A stretch of DNA of 5,298 bases, taken from NCBI GenBank assembly GCA_041654915.1, contig JBAZCO010000110.1, forward strand, positions 1 to 5,298, read 5' to 3'. The notes below the pieces were generated by a model, which made no database searches, was not told the origin of the DNA, and saw only the letters and a list, made by a program, of their open reading frames with translations. Source of the DNA: JBAZCO01 sp041654915 (GTDB lineage Bacteria > Bacillota > Clostridia > Christensenellales > DTU072). The position numbers and the translations under genes are program-made. This document shows, piece after piece, positions 1-4,589 of the stretch. Numbering within the stretch: position 1 is the first letter of the stretch; each line of letters starts with the position of its first letter.

Positions 1-140
1 GCCTCTGGTTGACGGGCGATGGACTCTATTGCCGTTGCCGCAATATTACCTTGCCCAAGAGTGGTGAGAATACCGTTGAGAAGGGCGATTGCTGCCGCAA
101 TGTGAGCGACTGCTATGATAAAGGCTAAAGGTTCATTCAT
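1..140 (-). CDS. atpE: ATP synthase Fo subunit c, partial (C-terminal part beyond window)
   Basis: This is the rotor-ring subunit of F1Fo ATP synthase, a hairpin of two membrane helices; only the first 46 complete codons are present because the gene runs off the window edge. The start is ATG at 140-138, preceded by a strong GGAGG. The visible protein begins MNEPLAFIIAVAH, continues as helix 1, and reaches the polar loop ARQPE (residues 42-46), the hallmark of the family, where subunits gamma and epsilon dock. Gln30 within GQG aligns with Gln32 of the Na+-binding Ilyobacter tartaricus c subunit, but the same Gln occurs in H+-type cyanobacterial and chloroplast rings, so it does not settle the ion. 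The usual GxGxGxGxG packing motif is degenerate: only Gly23, Gly29 and Gly31 remain, with Leu25 and Thr27 replacing glycines. The ion-binding carboxylate of helix 2 lies outside the window. It follows atpB in the standard order. The identification is secure; the ion specificity is open. Confidence 0.93.
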   Translation of the reverse strand, partial: MNEPLAFIIAVAHIAAAIALLNGILTTLGQGNIAATAIESIARQPE

Positions 141-149
141 TTGTTTATT

Positions 150-154
150 CCTCC
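150..154 (-). promoter_or_regulatory. Strong ribosome binding site of atpE
   Basis: On the minus strand GGAGG lies nine bases (AATAAACAA) before the atpE ATG, in an A/T-rich and probably unstructured stretch. It is the clearest ribosome binding site in the window. That fits the need for about 8 to 15 copies of subunit c per complex. Confidence 0.75.
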
Positions 155-197
155 ATTTTAATTTATACTATTATTGTAGTGTACTACTGTAATTGAT

Positions 198-263
198 TTA
201 TATTTTTTGCGGCTTGCTTTTTAAATTATATTTGCAAGCGAATTTCATTTTAGCGAACTTCAT
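198..263 (-). CDS. Possible 21-codon small ORF between atpB and atpE (hypothetical)
   Basis: This unrecognised short ORF lies wholly within the 169-nt atpB-atpE spacer. It starts with ATG at 263-261 and ends with TAA at 200-198. The product would be 21 residues and strongly basic: MKFAKMKFAC, then a Lys-rich tail ending in PQKI. The first ten residues come from a 15-bp tandem duplication read in frame. An AGGTGG-like sequence lies 10 nt before the ATG, so a ribosome binding site is plausible. No similarity to a known family is recognised. It could be a leader or spacer peptide tuning the change in translation rate between atpB and atpE, or simply a chance ORF in A/T-rich DNA. The second view is somewhat more likely. 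Confidence 0.2.
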   Translation of the reverse strand: MKFAKMKFACKYNLKSKPQKI

Positions 264-266
264 TTT
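237..266. repeat. 15-bp tandem direct repeat, two copies
   Basis: On the plus strand AGCGAATTTCATTTT (237-251) is followed directly by AGCGAACTTCATTTT (252-266), with one T/C mismatch. The pair looks like a simple slippage or duplication product. It lies in the atpB-atpE spacer and, on the minus strand, encodes MKFA(K/C) twice in the possible small ORF. Confidence 0.8.
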
Positions 267-309
267 TCATTTGCCACCTTTAATTTAATAAGACAACAAG
301 TATAATTTT

Positions 310-996
310 TTACACATCTTCTTCTGCCGCTCCTCTTATAAACATAATACTAAGGATACAGAATATATAGGTTTGCACTGCGCCAGAAAACAAGTCAAAG
401 TACCCGTGCAAAGCTATGGGTAACCCAAAGCGCAAAACCATTGGCGCAAGCGAATATACCAGCGTCATAAGAATCATACCCGCAAGCACATTGCCAAACA
501 AACGGAAACTAAGCGATATAGGGCGTGCCAACTCTCCAATAAAGTTTAACGGAAAAAATATAAAGCTTGGTTGGAAAAAGCTCTTTAGATAACTGCCTTT
601 GCGGTACTTTATACCCATAAACTGTATGAGAATAAATGTAGCCATTGCAAAGGCAAAGGCTGTTGCCCAATCGGCAGTGGGCGGTCTTAACCCAAAGATG
701 CCCATTATACTTGAAAACATAATAAATATAAAAACAGTAAAAAACCACTTGCCAAGCGGCATCAACTTTTCTCCGCCGGAGTTATACAAAAAGTTATCAA
801 ATATTTCTACGGACGCCTCTACTGCACCTTGAAAACCTTTGGGAATCTCGGTAAACTTTTTTAGCCTAATGCGAACAATCACCGCAAAAATAATCAGCAG
901 CGCCATAATAATCCAAGTATTAAATATGGTACGGGTTATCCATATCTCTATTCCCCAAATATTTATCACCCATAGATTATCTACTATAAAATCCAT
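310..996 (-). CDS. atpB: ATP synthase Fo subunit a
   Basis: This 228-residue membrane protein is the stator subunit that provides the two ion half-channels beside the c-ring. The family signature is plain: FGLRPPTAD (about 101-109), then GELARPISLSFRLFGN (154-169), holding Arg165, which corresponds to the essential stator arginine (Arg210 in E. coli), and Asn169. The last helix has DLFSGAVQTYIF with Gln208 at the position of E. coli Gln252. Hydrophobic helices lie near 24-42, 83-102, 110-130, 145-160, 163-185 and 200-221. The protein ends GAAEEDV. The ATG start is supported by GGAG at 1002-1005, five bases upstream. The E. coli Glu219/His245 pair aligns with Met174 and Asp201. The PISLSFRLFGN wording resembles clostridial proteins. 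It follows the AtpI-like gene by 34 nt. H+ or Na+ use cannot be read from this subunit alone. Confidence 0.97.
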   Translation of the reverse strand: MDFIVDNLWVINIWGIEIWITRTIFNTWIIMALLIIFAVIVRIRLKKFTEIPKGFQGAVEASVEIFDNFLYNSGGEKLMPLGKWFFTVFIFIMFSSIMGIFGLRPPTADWATAFAFAMATFILIQFMGIKYRKGSYLKSFFQPSFIFFPLNFIGELARPISLSFRLFGNVLAGMILMTLVYSLAPMVLRFGLPIALHGYFDLFSGAVQTYIFCILSIMFIRGAAEEDV

Positions 997-1030
997 CTGC
1001 TCTCCGTATTAATTTTTGCTTTTTTGTCGT

Positions 1031-1789
1031 TTAGGTTTCCTCTTTGGGCTTTTCAGACTCCGAAACGCCCTCTTTGAGTTCAGCTTCTAACGCTGCCCTT
1101 ATTTCCTCTCTCAACTCCTGTTTGAGTTGCTCTTTTAGTTTTGCTAGGCTCTCATCTTGTATTGTTAGCCGCTCTGCATCGCCATTGGTATTCCCGCTTG
1201 CATTTACCGCCACAAAGTCATTGATATTGCCGTTTGCATTTACTGCCACAAAGTCATTGATATTGCCGCTTGCATTTACCGCCACAAAGTCATTTGTTTT
1301 TGTGTCGCCTAATTGAGGGTCACTTGCAGTGTTGGCGTCTAGACTGTCGTTTGGGACATTACCCGCAAGGGGTTTAACTTCGCCGCCTTCCTTTTTGGTG
1401 GAAAACTTGAGTGTATATACCGCCGCTTGGTAGGACAGCACTCCCGCTGCCGTACCCCATAGTATTGAGGCATCCCAATCCAAAAAGCGAACTGCAAGCC
1501 CTGCAAGCAGCAAAGCCGCTCCCGTTAGCGCAAGTCGCAACAGGTGGTTTAGGCGGATATAGTTGCCAGCGGCTTTTTCATCTTTGGTTAGTGATTTATC
1601 CACTACATACGCAAGCATTATCACCTTGCCAACACTAACCGCCGCACCAAGCAATGCGCCGCCTATAAACGGCAAACTGTCGATAACGGCGCTATTTATA
1701 GCGTAATAAATTATACCTCCAACGACAAATACTACAAAGAGTATGCCAATGGTAACTATCATTTTTTTCTTTAAATCGGTCATATCCAC
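1031..1789 (-). CDS. atpI: AtpI-like ATP synthase accessory protein with repeat-bearing C-terminal extension
   Basis: This 252-residue protein lies just upstream of atpB, where atpI normally sits. AtpI proteins are small four-helix membrane proteins, usually about 120-130 residues, implicated in c-ring assembly. Residues 1-130 fit that shape, with membrane segments near 11-33, 38-63, 82-101 and 107-128. The rest is unusual. A polar linker (131-165) leads to three 12-residue repeats, NDFVAVNASGNI and variants (166-201), and then a charged region (about 213-241) likely to form an amphipathic helix or coiled coil, ending in a Lys/Glu-rich tail. With four helices both ends should be cytoplasmic. 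The start is GTG at 1789 or, two codons later, ATG at 1783; AGGTG (1794-1798) is 4 or 10 nt away, so the choice is unresolved. The assignment rests on topology and position, because sequence conservation in AtpI is low. The tail's role is unknown. Confidence 0.75.
   Translation of the reverse strand: MDMTDLKKKMIVTIGILFVVFVVGGIIYYAINSAVIDSLPFIGGALLGAAVSVGKVIMLAYVVDKSLTKDEKAAGNYIRLNHLLRLALTGAALLLAGLAVRFLDWDASILWGTAAGVLSYQAAVYTLKFSTKKEGGEVKPLAGNVPNDSLDANTASDPQLGDTKTNDFVAVNASGNINDFVAVNANGNINDFVAVNASGNTNGDAERLTIQDESLAKLKEQLKQELREEIRAALEAELKEGVSESEKPKEET
1187..1294 (-). repeat. Three tandem 36-bp coding repeats
   Basis: Three contiguous 36-bp units (1259-1294, 1223-1258, 1187-1222 in reading order) encode NDFVAVNASGNI, NDFVAVNANGNI and NDFVAVNASGNT. 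The unit length is a multiple of three, so copy number can change without a frameshift. Outer and middle units differ at two bases, as do the two outer units, which suggests recent expansion or homogenisation. The array lies in the cytoplasmic tail of the AtpI-like protein. Confidence 0.95.
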
Positions 1790-1807
1790 CGCACACCTGC
1801 TTGAAGT

Positions 1808-2296
1808 CTATTTTTTGCCCGCTAAGTCGAACAATGCCTTAAATGCCGCCATAGCACCTAACAATGAAAACGCAAGCAATAACCACGGCGAAGTGCCAAA
1901 GCGGTCGTCCAAAAACTTGCCCAAAAGCACTCCTATAAACACACAAGCCGCCATTGTTATTCCCACTTGGGAGAAAAACGACAATGCCTTTAAAAAAGTT
2001 TTGTCTGTGCCTTTTGTCTGCTTGCCTTCTTGCGGTTGGTTACTGCTTTGACTATCTAATTTCGCCCCTCTTTGCTCACTTTCCCCTATTCGGGTATTTT
2101 CCCCTAGTTGTTTATTTTTTATTGTTATATCTAGCTCATCAGCAATATTATTATCTGTTATATCAAACTTTAGCAAAGCTTGTTTTTCTGTGTCTTGCTC
2201 ATCATTTTTATCATATATGAGCGGTTTACACTTGCTAGGTTTGGTATGGAGTTTTTTTTTGTTGTGCTTTTGCGGCATAATCACCGTATACTCCAT
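1808..2296 (-). CDS. atpZ: AtpZ-like (ATPase gene 1 family) membrane protein with long N-terminal extension
   Basis: This is a 162-residue protein at the head of the atp cluster. The C-terminal part, FFSQVGITMAACVFIGVLLG followed by KFLDDRFGTSPW, has the two-helix hairpin (about 107-128 and 136-157) and short charged turn of the AtpZ/ATPase-gene-1 family. These proteins are encoded with atpI in many Firmicutes and are reported to cooperate with AtpI in Fo assembly and Mg2+-related functions. Family members are typically about 75-100 residues; here about 100 extra hydrophilic residues precede the hairpin, first Lys-rich, then acidic and Gln/Ser-rich, probably disordered and cytoplasmic. The first ATG (2296) has no ribosome binding site (AAAAAAAATAA upstream). 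The Met at codon 7 (ATG at 2278-2276) has GGAG 12 nt upstream and may be the true start. The stop is 18 nt before the AtpI-like start, so co-translation is likely. Confidence 0.82.
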   Translation of the reverse strand: MEYTVIMPQKHNKKKLHTKPSKCKPLIYDKNDEQDTEKQALLKFDITDNNIADELDITIKNKQLGENTRIGESEQRGAKLDSQSSNQPQEGKQTKGTDKTFLKALSFFSQVGITMAACVFIGVLLGKFLDDRFGTSPWLLLAFSLLGAMAAFKALFDLAGKK

Positions 2297-2309
2297 TTAT
2301 TTTTTTTGT

Positions 2310-2335
2310 ATTATAGCAATTTCTTTGCGTGTCAA
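2310..2335 (-). promoter_or_regulatory. Promoter-like element next to the first atp gene (non-optimal spacing)
   Basis: On the minus strand a perfect TTGACA (2335-2330) and a perfect TATAAT (2315-2310) are separated by only 14 nt; 16-18 nt is the norm. If used, transcription would start near 2303, about 6 nt before the first possible ATG of the AtpZ-like gene and 24 nt before the codon-7 ATG that has a GGAG. In A/T-rich DNA the match may be chance, and the spacing argues against strong activity. Confidence 0.35.
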
Positions 2336-2356
2336 AAAAAAAGAGTTTCTTTACTC
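2334..2356 (-). terminator. Weak hairpin followed by T9, possible attenuator
   Basis: Minus strand: GAGT, loop AAAGAA, ACTC, then nine T (plus-strand A run 2334-2342). The stem is only four base pairs, far weaker than a typical intrinsic terminator, although the T-run is good. It lies inside the predicted leader between the distal promoter and the first atp gene, so it could end read-through or act as an attenuator. The call is tentative. Confidence 0.25.
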
Positions 2357-2377
2357 GAATCTTAAATTACCGACACT

Positions 2378-2461
2378 CTGCGGATGCCTCCGCTATTATT
2401 TTGCTATAAACTGCTTAAAAATAATCGAATTTGGGTTGCTCATCCTGCGGTTTGATGCCTC
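2378..2461. repeat. Imperfect duplicated element in atp leader
   Basis: Plus strand CTGCGGATGCCTC (2378-2390) recurs as CTGCGGTTTGATGCCTC (2445-2461), the same 13 bases with a 4-nt insertion. Each copy has TCGAAT upstream on the plus strand (2355-2360 and 2425-2430) at a similar distance (23 and 20 nt), so the duplicated unit is about 36 nt and diverged. It may be a protein-binding or RNA-structure repeat, or a relic of duplication. Confidence 0.5.
2380..2393. other. GC-rich hairpin in atp leader
   Basis: GCGGA (2380-2384) and TCCGC (2389-2393) form a perfect five-pair stem with a four-base loop, standing out in A/T-rich surroundings. It lies within the copy of the duplicated element that lacks the 4-nt insertion. 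No T-run follows on the minus strand, so it is not an intrinsic terminator for the atp direction; TATTATTTT follows on the plus strand, but no plus-strand gene precedes it. Confidence 0.45.
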
Positions 2462-2495
2462 ATTATATATAATACAATGATAATTCTACCCTTAA

Positions 2496-2525
2496 AGTGT
2501 AGCACAGCGGCAGTAGCAATGTCAA
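2496..2525 (-). promoter_or_regulatory. Sigma-70-type promoter, likely for the atp genes
   Basis: On the minus strand a perfect TTGACA (2525-2520) is followed after 18 nt by TACACT (2501-2496), preceded by TGC, which makes an extended -10. The DNA just upstream is A/T-rich with a T8 tract, like an UP element. The predicted start is near 2489, giving a leader of about 190 nt before the first atp gene. It lies downstream of the FAD gene and in the correct orientation. Confidence 0.6.
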
Positions 2526-2607
2526 TTTAAAGTCTTAAAAAAAATAAATAAATTCAACTTCTAAAACACATATTTGTTATAATATTGGGTGGTCATCAAT
2601 TGCAAAA

Positions 2608-4578
2608 TTAATGAATATTCCCGTCCTCCCTAAATGCCCGCCAAACATTTTCAAAAAAGTCATCTTCTTTAGGTATGGCTTTAACATCTCTCCATTTGAA
2701 TGAAGTGCTTGCGCAAATGTATTGACCCTCTTGAATTTTATTCTTGCCCTGCCCTTCATCCAAATTATACTTGAAGATGTCGCTAAAACTGTTATGGGGT
2801 TTTTTGCCCGTCAAATCAGTATAAAGAGAGCTGCCACGACTCCGCCCCCCACTTTCTATATAATTTTTCATCGCACCAAGATAAAGATATTGAGAAATTA
2901 AAGTGTCGTATAAGCGATATGCCAAATATAATTGGGAAACGCTTTCAATAGCAACTGTTTGGGTGAAATTCTCCAATATCTTTTTCACCTCACCTATTGC
3001 TGTTTCAATACCCGATTTATTCCTGATTGCCGCACCAAACCTGCTCATCAATGTTGCAGTATAATCCAACAAGCTGTTAACATTAGCCGTTCTATTTTTT
3101 GTATTATTTATAACGGTATGCGAAATATTTATACATTCCTCTATCTTAAATGCCATATTCTCCTTGAAAATATTGATTGCAGCCGCATCGCCTTGCCGTC
3201 TTGCTGCGATATATTGAGCAGCTCGGGTAGAGCCTACTTGCCCTGCATTCAGCGCACTACCGCCCGGTCTATAAACACCATGGCTTGCGCTAACCTCTCC
3301 TGCGGCAAAAAACCCATTAATATTGGTCTGCCACCAACAATCAATTGCCAAACCCCCGTTATTGTGTTGGGCGCATAAAGCTATCTCTAGACGCTCTTTC
3401 GTTAGATCAACTCCCTTATCCTTGTAAAAATCCACTGCAGGCTTGTTCATATGCAATAGTCTATCTATTGGAGTCCCAAAACAAGCCTTTGCATTACCCA
3501 AATACTCCTTTGCCTCGCTAGATAGAGTGTCAAAGTCTATGGATGTATCGTCGGGGTTTTTTCTAAAGTCCAAATATACCTTTCTGTCTTTACATGTCTC
3601 CATATATACCAATATATCTATAATGGACGAGCCGCCGTCCACTTTTCTCACATCAAACGGCCATTGATAGCCTTTGAGGAAAATCTTTGTGAGCATCTCA
3701 CCCTTATCTGTAAAGAAGTCGGACAAAAATTCCCTTTCATCGCCGCCTTCGGCGTTGGTAGAAATAAATTTGGGCAGCACCTGCATATAAGTACCCGACA
3801 CATTCCATCTTGGCTTTATTGATGCCATACCGTATTGCCACTCTGTGAGATTGCGCCCCAAAACTCCCGCCTCAAATGCCATACCCGTTCCGCCATAATG
3901 CCCCAAGGGATAGACGCTGTTTTTATAAATGCCCGCTGGACCTCCTGTTGCATAAACTAGGTTTTTACAGTTGAAAACTACAAATCTCTTATCCTTTATA
4001 TCAAGATTGTTTAAGTCTATGCATAGCAACCCATAGAGCTTTTTATTATCGGTTAAAATTTTTATAACTTGCAATCGGTCAAATATCTTTATGCCTTTTT
4101 CTTTCACCGATTTTTCCAAACATTCGGTCATCATTTTGGATGTATACGGTCCGACCGAAGTTGCCCTTCTCCTTGGGTCGTGGTCGGTTTTATATCCGAT
4201 GAATTCGCCATAACGGTTTTTGGGGAAAGGCACACCGATTTCAACAAGCTTTAAAAAACTCTGCGCCGACAACGCTGCCTCACATAGAGCAATATCGCCG
4301 TCCATACATTGCCCTTCAAAAAGGGTTTTTGCCATTTCTTCCACACTGTCCGGCTCGCCGCCTGATAGTGTAAGTTTATAATATGTCTGCTTGTCCGAAC
4401 CGGTGTTTCTTGAAGTGCCTTCGTTTATCCCTTCTGTTACTATGGCAATATCCTTCTGCCCGTATTGGTATAGCCTGTCGGCAGCATTAAATCCCGCCGC
4501 TCCGCTACCCACAACAACGGTGTTTAGGCTGTGGATTTTTATGTTATAGTCCTTAATTTTAATGTATGTTTCTTGCAT
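2608..4578 (-). CDS. FAD-binding oxidoreductase, fumarate reductase/succinate dehydrogenase flavoprotein superfamily
   Basis: A 656-residue, probably cytoplasmic flavoprotein. No signal peptide is evident. The N-terminal dinucleotide motif is VVVGSGAAGFNAADRL (21-36); YATGGPAG (209-216) is the second FAD contact. HNNGGL (405-410), AAGEVSASHG (425-434) and RPGGSALNAG (437-446) match the C-terminal FAD and substrate region; SRGSSLY (580-586) resembles the family's SRG motif. The His that carries covalent FAD in SdhA/FrdA aligns with Asn58, so FAD is probably non-covalent. His405 and Arg437 match substrate-binding residues, but the QFHP motif reads QYGM (248-251) and the Arg before GEGG is Asn275, so succinate/fumarate chemistry is doubtful. 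No iron-sulfur or membrane-anchor partner is seen. ATG at 4578 follows AAGGG (4585-4589) by 6 nt and lies 11 nt after the SDR stop. The substrate is unknown; aspartate oxidase-like or keto/hydroxy-acid chemistry are possibilities. Confidence 0.88.
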   Translation of the reverse strand: MQETYIKIKDYNIKIHSLNTVVVGSGAAGFNAADRLYQYGQKDIAIVTEGINEGTSRNTGSDKQTYYKLTLSGGEPDSVEEMAKTLFEGQCMDGDIALCEAALSAQSFLKLVEIGVPFPKNRYGEFIGYKTDHDPRRRATSVGPYTSKMMTECLEKSVKEKGIKIFDRLQVIKILTDNKKLYGLLCIDLNNLDIKDKRFVVFNCKNLVYATGGPAGIYKNSVYPLGHYGGTGMAFEAGVLGRNLTEWQYGMASIKPRWNVSGTYMQVLPKFISTNAEGGDEREFLSDFFTDKGEMLTKIFLKGYQWPFDVRKVDGGSSIIDILVYMETCKDRKVYLDFRKNPDDTSIDFDTLSSEAKEYLGNAKACFGTPIDRLLHMNKPAVDFYKDKGVDLTKERLEIALCAQHNNGGLAIDCWWQTNINGFFAAGEVSASHGVYRPGGSALNAGQVGSTRAAQYIAARRQGDAAAINIFKENMAFKIEECINISHTVINNTKNRTANVNSLLDYTATLMSRFGAAIRNKSGIETAIGEVKKILENFTQTVAIESVSQLYLAYRLYDTLISQYLYLGAMKNYIESGGRSRGSSLYTDLTGKKPHNSFSDIFKYNLDEGQGKNKIQEGQYICASTSFKWRDVKAIPKEDDFFENVWRAFREDGNIH

Positions 4579-4589
4579 TTTTTACCCTT

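Larger units (their letters stand above)
2297..2607. other. 311-nt intergenic region: atp leader and promoter region
   Basis: No protein gene is supported here. The region separates the FAD oxidoreductase from the atp cluster and is very A/T-rich. Reading the minus strand it holds a T8 tract (2537-2544), a sigma-70-type promoter, a 12-bp palindrome ATTATATATAAT (2462-2473), two copies of an imperfect element, a GC-rich hairpin, a weak hairpin with T9, and a second TTGACA/TATAAT pair near the first atp gene. No convincing terminator follows the FAD gene, so some read-through into atp is possible. No known riboswitch family is recognised. Confidence 0.6.

Noticed and set aside
176..187. Short inverted repeat GTAGT-GT-ACTAC before atpE as an operator
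   Set aside because: Five-base arms with a two-base centre are common by chance in A/T-rich DNA, and no regulator context supports it.
212..239. Inverted repeat GCTTGC/GCAAGC as a terminator between atpB and atpE
   Set aside because: Six pairs with a 16-nt A/T-rich loop and no T-run on the minus strand; termination here would also cut off atpE.
1187..1294. CRISPR-like array of 36-bp repeats
   Set aside because: The units are contiguous with no spacers and are read in frame as 12-residue repeats within the AtpI-like gene.
1044..1316. Plus-strand ORF with LPLAFTATKS repeats
   Set aside because: It is the antisense shadow of the AtpI-like tail and its 36-bp repeats; no ribosome binding site or recognisable domain.
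1743..2051. 102-codon plus-strand ORF
   Set aside because: Antisense to the AtpI-like and AtpZ-like genes, whose membrane segments and family motifs are clear on the other strand.
2406..2461. Tiny leader ORFs on the minus strand (MRHQTAG and MSNPNSIIFKQFIAK)
   Set aside because: Seven and fifteen codons without suitably spaced ribosome binding sites; more likely chance ATGs in the leader.
2577..2759. 60-codon minus-strand ORF overlapping the end of the FAD gene
   Set aside because: It is an alternate frame inside the FAD coding sequence and extends past its stop by chance; no domain or ribosome binding site.
2932..3378. 148-codon plus-strand ORF
   Set aside because: It lies wholly opposite the FAD oxidoreductase, whose conserved motifs are on the minus strand; its translation is Cys-rich and resembles no family.
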